This document shows positions 43,276 to 56,683 of a DNA stretch of 64,000 nt, one piece after another. The notes beneath the pieces are model-generated. The model did no database searches, was not told the origin of the DNA, and worked only from the letters and a program-made list of their open reading frames with translations. A program made the position numbers and the translations under genes. Where the stretch lies: NCBI GenBank assembly GCA_013420905.1, contig JAAXNY010000010.1:2480001-2544000 (forward strand). Direction: 5' to 3'. Position 1 is the first letter of the stretch. Every line of letters begins with the position of its first letter. The stretch comes from Collybia mongolica (taxonomy: Eukaryota; Basidiomycota; Agaricomycetes; Agaricales; Clitocybaceae).

Positions 43276-46200
43276 TTATGCGAGAGCTTGGACGCCCTCG
43301 TCCCAGTCTGCTTTCGAAACACATCCAACACCGCGGCAGATTGAACACGACACTTCCACATTGTCGCCAACTACGTTCACTTCGCCTCCTTTTAGAGATA
43401 CGCGCTCCGCGGAGACCAAGCATGGCGAATGGAAAGTGTGTGGACACACGCTTGCGTCGGTGTCGGTGGACTCATGAAGGCGGATGGTCAACTGCTTCAT
43501 GGCGGCCTCAGTTAGAGAAATCAGTGGCTCCTCGTCAGAGGGCCCAACGCCGCAGCTGACGTCGTAGCACCTCAACCCCGCTTCCCGTTCCCTTCTCTCA
43601 ATGCGTTGACGTAATGATGGGCCTGGCGCGGGTGGCAGCGTCCACGGTTTCCTTTCTCGCGGGACACGTGGCATGAACGAAGGATGAGGAGCGTTACCGT
43701 CACGTTGGCGGGGTGGAGCATTTTGGAATGTAGGAGGGAAGGCACCAAACAGGTTGGCAAAGGGCGGCAGAGTGTTCTGTGCTTGAGGTCCAGGTGGAGT
43801 TGGCCCATTTGTCGGAGCGGTGGTATCAGCGGGATCCATAGGCGCGGGAGCAGGGGCATCATTCCGCCTGAGAGGAGGGAGATTAACACTCGCTTGTGCA
43901 TTCAATGTGTTGGGATTTTGAGGACCAGCATTCGCATTAGGTGCCGGTGCAGGTGCCGGACCATTTCCGGCCGCACTTGGAGGGGTCGGTTGTCCCATAG
44001 GTATAGGAATTATTCTGCCCAGAGCTCCAGCAGGAATACTGTTGAGCATGGCCGAGAGAAAGTCCGGCACCGGTTGTAGATTAGGAGGGTTCGTATTGAC
44101 CTGTGCATTTGGGGCAGCATTTATGGGTACTGATATCTGGACGGCATGAGGCACGGCCCCTGCTTGAGGCCCACCTGTAGGCGCGGGCGTTCCTTGAGCT
44201 GGAGACGGACCTCTACCACCAAACATATTTGCAAATGCATCGTTCATTGTCCTCGCTGTGCCGACCCCTACGTGCACATTTCGCCCGGCATTCATCCCTG
44301 GGAATAATTGATGGTGGAAATGACCGAATGGCGCCTGTGCGTTATTCCCCGTGGTACCATTAGGAGGAAGGGGATTCGGAGGGGGTACGGGATGTGTTGC
44401 ACCGGCTTCGTTGGTGGGGGCTGCACCAGGGGCGGGCGGTTGGAGGGGCTCGAGTGGAGGCATGGCAAAGTCACCGCCCTCTCCTTGGAGGGCGGCTCCC
44501 CATGTTTCTTCCATTTCGTGGTCCATCATGTCATCATCCATCATAAAGTCCTGATCGTCGATATCCATGCCCGGAGGGACAGTGCCGACAAAAATATCGA
44601 AACCCCAATGAATCGTGCCTGGCATGTTGTTCCGGTTGTCAGCGTTGGGATTTGTTCCAGGTGGTAGAGATGCGACTGCCGGTTGCGGTTGAGCAAGGGG
44701 TACGGCGTTGGGAACAGTAGTGGCAGGAGCAGGAGTGCTGCCGCCTTCATCCATGGGCGGGAGCGGCGGATCGGGATGCCTATCTTGCTCTAATATCCCA
44801 ACACGTTGATTAGTGCTGATTACATTATCCATGTTCATAGGCTCACCATTCTCGACAAGGGGAGGAGCGGCGTCAACCTCGGCAGAGGGACCAGCACTAG
44901 CGTTGACGAAGGGAGTAGGGCTGGTACCCGCTCCAAGAGGAACACCGATAAGAGCAGCGAGAGCCTCTTCTCTCTCTCGAGCCATGTCGCGGTCTCTCTG
45001 TGCGATAGTCTCCCGCACTGCAGCAAGCTCTGCTGCTTCGGTTGTTGCAGAGCTGGCCGCAGTCGTGGCCTCACCGACTGTGTTCGCGTCAGCGTTTGCA
45101 TTAAAATTGTTTGGGCGTTGTGAGGAAGTGGCTCCCGTAGGCGTTTGTAAAACATCGGCAAATACGATACCACCACCGAGATTACCAAAGGGGCCTGGAG
45201 CGGGAGCAGTATTAGCACTGGGTTGGGCAGGAGCACCAGGTGTTGGGGTCGTGGTACTGGGGTTGGCGGGTGTTTGACTGGATACATTTGGGACACTTGG
45301 AGGGGTGGTGGGCCTTGGCCTTCTAACGTACGTCAGGTTCTCGGGATCAATGTTGAAACGACATGTAGGACATGTGGTCTGATTTGGACGGGAGAACCAT
45401 GGAATCAGGCAGGAAGCGTGGAATACGTGCGCACAAGGCAGAGAAACTATTTTTGGGTGCGTTGGTCCTTTGGTGGTTGTTGAAGCAGGCATTGCTTCAT
45501 CAAGGTGGACGCCAGTCCCAGCGGCATCATCCGCGGCTGGAGTCGGGGTCGCTGACTCACTACCCTCGAGATCGTCTTTCCTCTCCTCTGCAGCACCAAA
45601 CCCATCACCCTCGCCGTCCAATAAGCGATCCCAACATATAGCACAACCACTATCCCCCCCACTCCCTCCGACTTCTTCCTCTGGAGACCCGCTCCCACCG
45701 ACCCGTTCAAGGCGTCTAACGAGTCCGACTGGGACTTCTTCAAGGCCATCAATGAGCCTCTTTGCACGTTCCGGATCTTCCACTTCTGGAATGGGATATC
45801 CCAACCCAAACAATCCAGCGAAGTCCCTAAAGGCAGCAAAGTCTATTAAAGGGGGTGAGTGTGGGCAACGCAAGAATGACCGATCTGACCTTGGCCGTTA
45901 GGATCCGCCGGGTGATGATGCAATACGGGCGTGCCATTTATGTCGAGCGTGATTGCGAAACCACTAAACATAGGGGGCATTCCAGGATTACCGGGTGGAG
46001 CATTGTTATTAGGCGCATTGGGCTGGCCAGCACCACCGCGGTTCTGCTGGAACAGTCGTTGCTGGAAGAATCTGAAAGGGTCCGGACCACCAGCATTTCC
46101 TAAGAAGCCCGGAATATTGATGGTAGCGCGGATACGAGGAAGGGGCGGTGGAACAGTGGGTTGGGGCGGGACATTAAGCAAAGATTGGGGTGGAGGTGGA

Positions 46201-46751
46201 TTAGGGAAGGGAACAGAGGACGAGGAAGAGATGGCAGGTTGGGCGTTAATAACATTACCAACGCGTTGAGAAGGATGCCTACGGTCACGCTCAACATCAT
46301 CATCGTCATCTACCCTTGCACGCCGGTTCGAGCTGCGCGGAGTGCTGGCTGGCGCGTTTATGGGTTCCAAGCCAGGCATTTCGGAGTCGTCGTCCGTCCA
46401 CGAACTGTCGTTGTCGTCTTCAACGGTCTGCATTTCGACCTCGTTGGCGTCTCGGTCAGAATCGGAATCCTCGTCTGATGAATCCGAGACAGATTGTAGT
46501 TCTGGCATCGAGTCATTCTCGTTTTCGTCAGAGCCACTCGTCCCAGCGGTAGCGGTTTGGGTATTAGTAGCATCTACTGTATTGGTCTCTGCAGCTGCTG
46601 GTGCTTGTGTAGATGACGAAGATGTGCTTTGTGTTGTTATCGAGACAATTGGCTCCAAAGGGGGCATTTCTTCGTTCATACCGTTATCCTCGCCAGGTTG
46701 GACAGGAACGATAGAGCGGAACAAGTGTTGTAGGAAGTTCTGGGCATCCAT
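43276..46751 (-). CDS. Large RING-H2-type zinc-finger protein, mostly disordered
   Basis: Two exons (46751-45890 and 45842-43276; the 47-nt intron joins ADPNGQ|DFAAFRDFAGLFGLGYP) give 1,142 residues. Residues 1-260 are Ser/Glu/Asp- and Pro-rich. A split RING follows: SGCAICWDRLL (~residue 370), then an ~85-residue acidic insertion, then LPCAHVFHASCLIPWFSRPNQTTCPTCR. That is the C-x2-C...C-x-H-x2-C...C-x2-C arrangement of an E3 ubiquitin ligase. The remaining ~650 residues are Pro/Ala/Asn/Gly-rich and disordered. At the C-terminus (last ~100 residues) is a second cluster, VCPHTFHSPCLVSAE and VEVSCSICRGVGC, preceded by CYDVSCGVGPSD, which looks like a rearranged RING. Substrates and localisation are unknown. 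Long open frames on the opposite strand here are composition effects. Confidence 0.85.
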
Positions 46752-49028
46752 TTTACCAGCTCACTCACGTCTAGGTGATGGAATTGGTGGAAGGTGGATG
46801 GTGGGATGAAAGCAGCTTGAGTTGGCATCTGGTGGAGTCTGTTGGACCCTGTTTGGCGTGCTCGGGACTGTAGTGCTCTAGAACCTGCTAGAATTACCAA
46901 CATCTTTCCCTTACTTTCTCCTGCGTCACCAGTCTGTCGTCTCAAACGACGTACTCGACTGTTTAGGACTGCCTACAATGTCTACTAGGACAGGAAACAA
47001 AGAGTAAAGAATTCCGCTTGTGCCTGTCAATGGCGCGGTTTCAATTCATTTGTCACATCAAATCTTTAACTCAGCACGGCGACCAAGTTGATGTGAGTTG
47101 ACGAAGCTACACATGGTACCCTTACATTATTCAAAGCTATTCAGCATCAACCTGGACGTCAACAATGTTTCGAGCCACTTTTAGGCAGCTTTGCCGACAT
47201 AAGGACCGGTTTCGATAAACCATTCTTAAAATGGCAATACGCTCCTACAACCGAACAGTCATCGTTATGAAAGTAAGAACCCATGATCCAAAGTCAAACG
47301 GCTAGGGAAAAACGACTAAGACACCATATGAAAATTCGCTGGGGAGGCGGGTTACAATAAATGGGCTTGTATGGGTTGGTAAGAGGGCCTTCGTGGTGAG
47401 ATGCTCCCCCCAAATCCCACCTGACCTTACAACTGTGCTAGAAAACAACAATGTGAATCCAATGCAAGTTGATCTCGCTCACACCCTTCCAAGCCAGACG
47501 GGGTTGGGAGGCCGCATGTTATCACAATGTCTTGACATCCTGTACCTTCCTCGGATGGCTGGTGTCACCACGTCACACATGGCAGAGCTATCGTAGAGGG
47601 TATTCCAGGCTCACTCAGTTGCCTTCGATGGTGGCTTATACCCAAACTCTACAAGTTCAAGATATCTCTGCCAACACACATCGCGGTTTGCAACGGAAAA
47701 GGTCATCCCTCGACTGATTTTGGGGGTATATTGCCACCGTCGTTCCAAGCCTACACAGTATGGTCCATGGGGATGTTCGCTATATCGGTGTGCTCATGAA
47801 GCGCCGCAACTCGCCTGCGAATGCCCAGACATCATGCCCATCGACTCTGGGTCAGGTGGATGAGGTTAGATACCGCCACAGTACGAATATTAGAGGCGCA
47901 GTAGGGTGCAATATATCCTAAATTGTATTATGCCAGCCACTCATGTTCAGGATTCAACAGGGTCACTATTTTGAAAGACAAGTAAACTGGCGCCTTCCCG
48001 GCCCGCCATTACCCGTTTTTCCGCTCTTCACGCGAATGTCGCCCTTCCCTGTCGCGCCCTGTCGCCCCCATGGGTTTACTCGTCATGATCGGTCGATCAC
48101 GATGATTAATATCATCGGACAATGACGACAATTCTCTGCCGACGTCCACAGCTCAGTAAATACAAGCCTAACTTGAGATTAGTCGTGTTACAACGAGCTT
48201 CAGAAGCTGAAACCAACGACATGCCAGTCGATCTATGGTAACTGCCGTGTGGGGTACCAGGGACGGTACTGCTACAGTTGTCAAAATGAAATGTTGTATG
48301 ATTAACGGCAACATATTCAATGAACTTCTAGGCTTACCGCTAGACAGACTCCTATGGGGTATTCGTTTTCAATTCACGTTGCAATTCCTATCTTTAGTTC
48401 AAAGCACCGGGTTTAATGACGTCGCTATCTTTGATGCCCCCACAGAGGACAAGACACGCGGCGGGCAAATGAGCCTTGGTCGCGCCACGTTGAAGCCTTA
48501 GCATTGTGTACAATCTCTGATAATAGACTTTATCGATGGCTTCGTTCTCCTCTTTCAATGGAATCTTCCCACCAAATACCCTGATCCATTGACAATAACG
48601 GGAAATGAGATCCCAAGATAGAATACCGCTGGCGTTCAAAACAAAATTAATTACGACAGCTAGCTGAAACACGCCGCAAAATACGCTCACAAGAAGCAAG
48701 ACGCGAGCAGCGTTCTTTCGTTGCCCGTTTCGACTTCCATCATGTTTTTTAGAACCTTTGTAGATGCCTGATGAAGGTTATGAACACTCACAGAAAAAGG
48801 CCATGATGTTATTGCAGGGCGACGCGACTCACGTGAGCTCGGAAAATTTGCAAAAGCTGTTTGTTCAACCAGACCCCTTCATCTTTTCCTAGACCCACCC
48901 GTTCATCACCATATATATACCCCAGCCCCGGCAAGAGTCCATCTATACTCACTACAATCCTCAGAATATCCCCCACTTAACGTGACGAAAAAAAAAAAAA
49001 ATCTGACTATTCAGCTACTTACATCCAG
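46752..49028. other. Long intergenic region upstream of the importin gene
   Basis: The only protein-like signal is on the minus strand at about 48760-48394: GSKKHDGSRNGQRKNAARVLLL leads into a hydrophobic helix and a basic stretch (RLYTMLRLQRGA). It could be the last exon of a degenerate membrane protein, with no upstream exons seen. A run of 13 A lies at ~48986-48999, just before the importin start. Otherwise nothing. Confidence 0.4.
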
Positions 49029-52000
49029 ATGGATCTCCAAACATTGTCGAATCTTTTCGCAACAACCTTCAACCCAGACCCCAATGTCCGCAAAGCCGCA
49101 GAGCTTCAAATCCGAAAGGTATGAATCGCGTTTCACCCACTCCATCTCCCCCAAATACACCTTAATTAATTTCGCAATCCTCATCTCCTAGATCGGCAAT
49201 GAAGAGGGCATGATCACAGCCCTCCTGCAAATCATCGCAGCCGACAGTATCGACCTGTACGTGTTGAAAACGCGCATCCTCTTCTAGGAGCCAATCTCAA
49301 TCATTCGTACCCCACAGCGCGACGCGCCAGGCCTGCTCGGTCTGGTTGAAAAACCGTATACACTCCCACTATTCCGTCGATACCACCAACCGGAAGCCAG
49401 ATCAGGCTATAATCGCGGCGTCAGACCGGGAATCCCTCCGCACCCAAATCCTCCCTCTGCTTGCTGCATCCCCATCACGTAGCATCACCTTGCAGATCGC
49501 CAACACCCTGAAAACTATTATTGCCCACGATTTCCCGGAACGATGGCCAGGCCTGCTTTCAGATGTCAAATCCCTCCTTGGGGGAGATTCTGTCACCAAA
49601 GTACATGCAGGATGTGTTGCCATGCTCGAGGCTGTGAGAGCCTTCAGGCACGTTTAGCGTTCAGTCGAGGAAGAGTACCACTGACTTTGGATGGTACAGA
49701 TTCCGCCAAAAGAACGATATCCTTCCCAAGATCGTCGAAGCTACCTTCCCCACCCTGGCCAGCATCGCGACACAGATGCTGCAGACGCCACCTAGCAGCA
49801 CTCAGGAGATCCCAACTATGCTTCATCTCATCCTCAAGACGTATAGAACGAGTATCGTTGTTAACCTCAGCAAGCACCAGCAGAGCAAGGAGAGCCTTGT
49901 CCCATGGGGCCAACTTCTTTTCTCTGTGGTGAATTTGCAGATTCCAAAAGACGCTGTTCCGGAAGATGAGGAAGATCGCGAGCGCTCGGAATGGTGGAAA
50001 GCCAAGAAATGGGCGTATGCCATCTTAGGTCGTTTATTCCACAGGTATATTCACTTCAATTACCCTGCTATATATCTGGATATAAGTTGAACTTTACAGA
50101 TTTGGAAACCCCTCACAACTTCCCAGCAGTATGACGACGGAATACGGCGCATTCGCCCAGCATTTCGTCGCGAGCTTCGCTCCAGAGATCCTGACCACCT
50201 ACCTCAGACAGGTTCAGCTGTTCGTATCCGATCAGGCGTGGCTCTCAAAGAAATGCCAGTACCAGATCTTCCAGTTCTTCACTGAATGGTGAATCTCCTT
50301 CACTCTGCTTCGTAGCAGAATAGTTCTAAATATACTGCGTTTATAGCATCAAACCAAAGTCCACATGGACTCTGCTCAAGCCCAGCTTTGAGGATCTTGT
50401 TTCATCCTTTGTTTTCCCCCAGCTCTCCTTTAACTCGACGAAACAGGCTCTATGGGAGAGTGATCCTGTTGACTACATTCGGGTCGTAGTTGGTATGTGT
50501 GAATTCCACATTCCCGTTTATAGTACGCTCAATAACAATGTCTCTCAGACGAATATGAGAACTTCGCCACTCCAGTATCTGCTGCAACCACATTCCTGTT
50601 TTCCCTGGCGACCAACAGGACAAAAGTGGCCTTTATGCCGATTCTTGGGTTCATCAACCAAGTGCTACGGTCGTAAGTGGCGTTACCGTGGGATCGAACC
50701 TGTACGATGTTGATGGCACACTTGCACAGTGGAGCCCCTGCACCCCAGAGATTCGGCGCCCTGAACATGACTGCTGCCCTAGGACCTTGGATGATGCGCC
50801 ACCCCGAGGTGAAAGACAAGATGGAGGCGTTCATCATGCAGTTCGTCACACCGGAGTTCACAAGTACAGAGCCTTACCTCAGAGCTATCGTATGTCCGGA
50901 ATTGATTGGATTTCTCTCACGTAATATCTCATTTCCTCTATCCCATATAGGCATGTGAAGTGGTAGGCACTGTGACTAAAGCTGGGATGACTTGGTCAAA
51001 TGAAGAGGTTTGATCTGCCTAAGCTCATCTGTCTACCGAATAACACTGATTGATCTCCTGTCCAGAACCTCAGTGTCAACTTCAGGGCAGTTGCAACTGC
51101 CTTGGACGACCCCGAATTCCCAGTCCGCGTCCAGGCTGCTTTGGCGCTTACTGAGCTGGTGATTATGCATGATTCGGGTAGCGTCACTCTCCCGTTTCGC
51201 CGGGGATGTTTTTCTCATTCCTACCCACAGTAAAAACTGCCGTCTCACCCCAAGTTGGAAAAGTCATCCAAGGTTTGTGCTGCCTTCTCCGCTTTCGCTT
51301 TAGTGGTTCCTTTGACCTCCGCTCCTCCGAAATCACCGAATTAACGATCGTCTGAACCTTGTGTTAGATCTTCTCAAGTTGTCTGATGAAACCGATCTGG
51401 ACATTCTTAATCGCAGTATGGAAGTGATGGTGGAAGCCTTCCAAACGGAGTTGCTTCCCGTGGCTGCCCAGCTTACTGCACGTTTGGTAAGCTTAAATTG
51501 TCATCACCCAACCATCATCGTTTGGTAGCTGAAATATGTTGGTTGGATAGTGCGAGTCGTACCTGCGTCTGGCGAGGGAAACGGTTTCCCAAGAGAAGAC
51601 TGATAGCCAGAATGTCGATTTGGAAACTGCCATGTCCGAGGTCGACGACGACAAAACATTTGCTGCAATGGGTATTGCAAAGACGATTGGAACGGTAATC
51701 TTCTTTTCTTATCACACCGTAACGTACTTACTAATGTCTCCCCCGCTATAGATCGTCTCTTCCCTTGGGGACGCATCTAATGTTTTATCGCAAGTCCAGG
51801 AAGTCATCATTCCGATTATCATATTCACTTTTGAGCACAAGCTCCTTGGTGAGGTTGCACCAAGAAACAAGCATGCCAATCCCTGACTTATTAAATCCTC
51901 TTTGCAGATCTCTTCGACAATATGTACGATTTAGTTGATAGCCTCACGTTCAAGCTTCGTTCGATCTCGCCTAATATGTGGCCAATTTTCGAGCAAACAT

Positions 52001-53332
52001 ACAAGCTTTTCAAGTCCGATGCTGTAGATTTTCTGGAGGGCGAGTCCTTACAGCAAATCCTTCACTATAATACTGATCGTTTTGACCTTTTTTTTTAGAA
52101 ATGCTTCCTTCACTTGATAACTTTGTTTCATACGGAAGCGATGTCATAAAGAATCGCCCAGACTATAAGCAAATGCTCCTTGACATATACACGACGTCAA
52201 TCACAAACAATCAACTTGGAGAGAATGACCGCGTCAATGGTTGCAAATTAGCCGAGTCCATACTTCTCAACCTTCGTGGACATATTGATGATGTTTGTTC
52301 TCCGATTTACTCCCTCACGGGCTGAGATTTTGAACTACTTTTTCTAGGCTCTCCAAACTATTACTATCACTGCTCTTGACCATATCGATAAAGCCGAAAC
52401 TGCCTCTCTCCGCCTGGCCAACCTCGAAGTTCTCATCAATGCAGTTCTTTACAACCCGACCGCGGCGCTCCATTTCATTGAAGCCTTCCGCCCAGGAATG
52501 GCGCGAGTGTTCTTCGACATGTGGTTCGCTGCCATCACGAACGAGGTCCGCCTTCCCCGTGTCCATGACAAGAAGCTGAGCATCCTGGCACTCTGTGCCT
52601 TACTTGAATTGGCACCGGAGGCAATTCCGGAGACACTCCAAAGCGGATGGCATGGAATTGTTGGAGGCGTCCTCAAGATTTTCAAGGATCTTCCTAAGGC
52701 CATTGCAGGTAAGAGTCATTTCATTCGTTTGTCGGCTTCTCTTTTGAACCAAACGTATTGTCCTCAGATCGCAAGGCTCTAGAAGAGGCTCTGGAAGAAG
52801 ACTCGGACGATGAGGAGGAAATTGATGAGAAGTTCCTCAATATGGCTGCGGATGATGGTGCGTTTCAACACACCTACCGAATACCTGAGGCTTACATAGT
52901 TGTTCAGAGGATGTCTGGGATGAAGATTCGGCATACTTGGAAATGCTTGCCAACGAGGTGCATACCTCGATTTGCCTAGATGGCTTAGTGCTGAATTTAC
53001 ATTTTAGGGCGCTCGGCTTCGCGAAAAACAAAATCAAGACACCGTTGACGATGATGAGGATTCTTCCGACGATGATGATATTGAAGAGGAGCTCGGTTAC
53101 ATAAGTGCTCTTGATAGCGTTGACCCCTATGTCTCCTTCAAACGGGCCCTGACAAGTATGGGTCAACGTCTTGCTTCCTAAACTTTCTTCCTAACATATC
53201 AATTCTTTTCCAGCCTTCCAGATGCAGAATGGCCCCAGTTATCAAGCAGCGACCACAGCTCTCGACGTTGAGCAGCAAACTCTGCTCATGGAAGTCATGC
53301 GCATAGCCGACCTTCAATCAACTTCCGCGTAG
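49029..53332 (+). CDS. Importin-7/8-type karyopherin (Nmd5/Sxm1-like nuclear transport receptor)
   Basis: An importin-beta superfamily receptor of the IPO7/IPO8 group, which carries ribosomal proteins and other cargo into the nucleus in a Ran-dependent way. It starts MDLQTLSNLFATTFNPDPNVRKAAELQI, the N-terminal HEAT/IBN region, followed by TRQACSVWLKNRIHSHYS. Hallmark blocks are SITLQIANTLKTIIAHDFPERWPGL, KKWAYAILGRLFHRFGNPSQL, FVFPQLSFN..KQALWESDPVDYIR and RFGALNMTAALGPWM. MADLEN-like EDEDVWDEDSAYLEMLANEGARLR follows, and the C-terminus has the typical acidic patch (DDDEDSSDDDDIEEELGY) before DPYVSFKRAL. It ends at TAG 53330-53332. About twenty introns are required; one at 49648 uses a GC donor (GCACGT). 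The total is a little over 1,000 residues, the family's usual size, with the frame open throughout. Confidence 0.93.
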
Positions 53333-54412
53333 GCTCCATAAAACGTTTCTTTATGATCTATTCTTTTACCATGTTTTCAATATTCGATTTATCACATCCT
53401 TACAATGTTCGTATGTCTTATTAATTCATCCCTAGTCGCCCGTGCGGCTTTGAACGGAACCATTCACCGTCAATGTATACGCCGACTCATGATGCTCCGG
53501 ATAGGCCCTGACCCCAGATTCTTGATTCATTTCCACTGTCCCGTCGTTTAACTAATTTCATGCAAACCTTCTATCTGGGCCAAACGCTGACTTCATATGG
53601 CAAAATTTCTGCGTCCAACTGCCCCCCCGAAGCAACCATGTTTCTAATCTCACACGGATGTCATGAGACTACTCTCGAGCCCCGCACCCTACAGGACGTA
53701 CTGGTTCATACAAGGCTAGCAACCACATCATGGATGTTGGTGGCACTTTGATCGAAGGGACACGCGGCCCGACACTGTGGTGCTCTAAGTGTGCCACCAC
53801 CCGATTAAACTAGTCGGGCGCGCTCTAAAGTAATCTGGTGATACAATGTGCCGGAACAATCGACTGGTTTCTGGAATAGATTTGGAGCATAGTGATCAGG
53901 CCTCAGCCTGGAAAAGGCTCATATATCCCCCACAGCCCTCCCCGGCCCCAAGCAGTAAACATGAGCTGGGATAGATGAAGCCCGATTCAGATTTGAGCAC
54001 AAGAGTTTGAGCAACGACGGCACAGGGAGTAGGTCGTTTGAGCCTGGCTCCGTTATCAGGACTACGGGACATTTGCCCACTTGTCACACAGGACTGGACG
54101 AGCAGAAAGCCCCATCAGGTATCTGAACGGTTTGAGATGCCAAAATGAGGGGTAAGAATTTAGTATCATAGCTCCCATAGCGAGGGCATTGGTCATGGGT
54201 GGCGTTGCAGCAAGGCAGTGTGGGTATGCTGTCCCAACTTAGCGCTGTTACAATCACTGCGCTGACCTACCCAAATATAGTTGTCATATCTAAAGTGAAG
54301 TGCAGCCAACGTTGTTCAAAAAAACTCGCTGCGACAGCCTGAGAAACAGGTCATGGTAGCGTAACGAGAGCTTGGAAAAGACCATTCCCTAAATAATAAG
54401 CGGTCCAGGTCG
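53333..54412. other. Intergenic region, nothing recognised
   Basis: Contains the 3' flank of the importin gene and about 1 kb of sequence with no coding or RNA signal. Confidence 0.5.
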
Positions 54413-54790
54413 ATGGTCTTTTCTAGTACCCTCACGATACGATTCGTTAGCCACACAGCACATGAGCTTCTATCAAAGCTTACATCCTCTAGATGTGCCC
54501 TCGTTCTACCAGTTCCTTCCGAAGAGGAGCTTCGTAAAAACGCGGGTTCGTACGGATGGTTCCCAGCCAAGAAAAACTACGGGTTTATAGATAAAGTTGA
54601 GTATAAAGGTGTGTGTGATGATTTCATGATGGAACACATGGTCTGGATGGATCAAGAAGTGAAAGCACAAAGCATGGCCAAGTATCAAAAGGCGGCGTCC
54701 AAGATAGCTTATGAACGAATGTATAGCTCAGTAAAGGTCCTTATGACGTTGAAGGGACAAAAAAGCTCATCGCCGCCTCGCCGACGGACC
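54413..54790 (+). CDS. Hypothetical protein, convergent with ARP6
   Basis: The stretch from about 54500 to 54770 has strongly protein-like composition (SEEELRKNAGSYGWFPAKK, then GFIDKVEYKGVCDDFMMEH, and a basic/aromatic region ending YERMYSSVKVLMTLKG). The frame technically continues to 55117, but there it is antisense to the last exon of ARP6 and becomes Cys/Ser-rich noise. No domain was recognised, no upstream exon was identified, and it has no obvious ending of its own. It may be a gene remnant or the last exon of an unrecognised small gene. Confidence 0.3.
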
Positions 54791-56592
54791 CACGGTTGTT
54801 TTACTTCTGGTTCTTGTCGGCTTGGTAGGTGCCTGGGAGCGATCGTCCTCTCTTTGCTTCCCTCTGGTCTTCGTTACTTCCTTGGGTTTGTCCTTCTCAG
54901 ACTCGTGGGGCTTCCAGTCTTGGAACTTTCTTCGAGAAGCGTTACTTCCGCTTTCTGCATACTCCGCCCGTGTGACGAGATGATTGGTAAACGCGGGCAT
55001 GCTGGCAAACCTAAGCGCTGCCCGGTATGCTTCTGTGATGGGGCTGCAGCGCCATGTATCAATGGAATAGAACGCACAAACATCGGGAATCAGCCGACTT
55101 ACTCTTCGCACTCATAAATGGTCACCTCATAATCAACAGGCGCCAAAGTTTGCAACTCAGCCATCCTTTGTGGAAGTAAGAACTCCGAAAATTTGCAAGT
55201 CACGGGGAACGCACAGTCTTCCCCGAAATCCTGGAAATTTGGTATTGCCACCAATCAATCCGATGTTAGCCCAAAACATGCCTTGAAGGTCCTGCGGTAG
55301 GGAAGAGATCGAAAAGGTGATGGTGGCGGCTAGACCTGATTGGTCTAATCCTGTGATATACATGTTTAATGCGGGGGGATATGGGATGGGGGTGGGGGGA
55401 CGACATGCCAATATCATCAGGGCGAAAAATAACCTCTGGCACGGAAAACCGTTCGTTATTCATCATAAGAACCTGGTCAGTTTCAGTGACAATATCGTCT
55501 GGTCGACGTATCCGGCCTTTTCTATTTGTCGACAAGTCGGGGAGGATGTATTCCTGAACAATTGAATTACCCTTAGGGTCAAGTCTGCGTGTAGCATAAG
55601 GGTGATAGACCCGGAATCTTTAAACCGGAAGGGCCGTACCGACATATCTCTAAATCTCTCTTGAAATTCGAAGATACGTAGCAGCAGGCCTCCTTGACAT
55701 CGTTCATGATGTAAGTTTCGTCCATCATATTCCACTGGCGGAATGATACAAGTTCCTTGAGCTGATTCGTCAACAATTTCCCACCGACGTCAAGTCTTCC
55801 TTTGGCTTTAAGCACACATCTCTAGGCGCAGAAGATCTACTCACCTTTTGACCGAGTTCCAGACGATGAAGCCACTCAAGATCGGTACTACATGAGTGAA
55901 ACTAAATCCAGAGTCTACTAGAATCATGCATTCTGCTGCCGGGAGTCCGGGCTGAGCAAACAAGTTTCCGTAAGGAATGACTGATGCAGCTGAGCAAAAT
56001 AGACGCTGGTATTTTTAAATATCAGATGAGTCATAAGAACACACACATGTGCATCGATGGTATGCTTGGAACTCATATTCTTCGAAAATAAACTGGTCGT
56101 AGATTTCTTGAAGATTTGGAAGATTGAAGTAAGGTTCGGTGATGAGGAGAGTAGACTCTGTCGTGTTTGTCTAAGGGGACCGTGTTTGTTGGGGATACGT
56201 GTCAGATAGACTTTGACTTACTCCCAGAACCTCAGCTGAAAATATCCCATCCCACACAGCCTTCTGAGCGTCCCAGTCTACCAAGTACCCCTGTTGTGCT
56301 GTGACCATGTGTCGTGATTCGACAGGGCATGGTACGTGGACAAACCTTCTCAAATGGGAGCCTATAGTGAAGTGACGAGTAATCCTTGCAGTTTTCCACT
56401 TCGTGTCCAAAATAGGTTGTTTTGTCACCCTTGGAACGAACGACAGCGTTTGGGATAAGCCTGTTAACGATGAACAGGGAATTTAGAAGAAGTGAAAAGG
56501 GTTCAGCACCTAGGTTCTCTTAATTGGCCATCTGCTAAGCCAACTTTGATACTGGAAGCGCCGTTGTCGAGGACAATCACAGAGCCATCCAT
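54767..56592 (-). CDS. ARP6: Actin-related protein ARP6
   Basis: ARP6 is a subunit of the SWR1 chromatin-remodelling complex, which exchanges H2A for H2A.Z, in the nucleus. The minus-strand multi-exon gene starts [23 protein letters not shown], the actin-fold phosphate-binding loop. Next come [58 protein letters not shown] and [64 protein letters not shown] and [17 protein letters not shown] follow. [32 protein letters not shown] and [25 protein letters not shown] precede the C-terminal [18 protein letters not shown] Lys/Arg/Ser tail of ~40 residues follows before the stop at 54767. The set and order of blocks are specific to Arp6. It is divergent from the TANGO2 gene, 360 bp between starts. 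Confidence 0.94.
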
Positions 56593-56683
56593 GGCAGACC
56601 TCGGCGGAGGAGAATGAGTGATGATCGAGAACAGCAAGCGTGGGAAATCCAGGAACATGATACCACGCGAACCCAGGATATCC

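Noticed and set aside
44813..45277. 154- and 153-codon frames on both strands within the RING gene
   Set aside because: GC-rich, Pro/Ala/Gly-coding low-complexity sequence opens several frames; only the long minus frame carries the RING motif and splices correctly.
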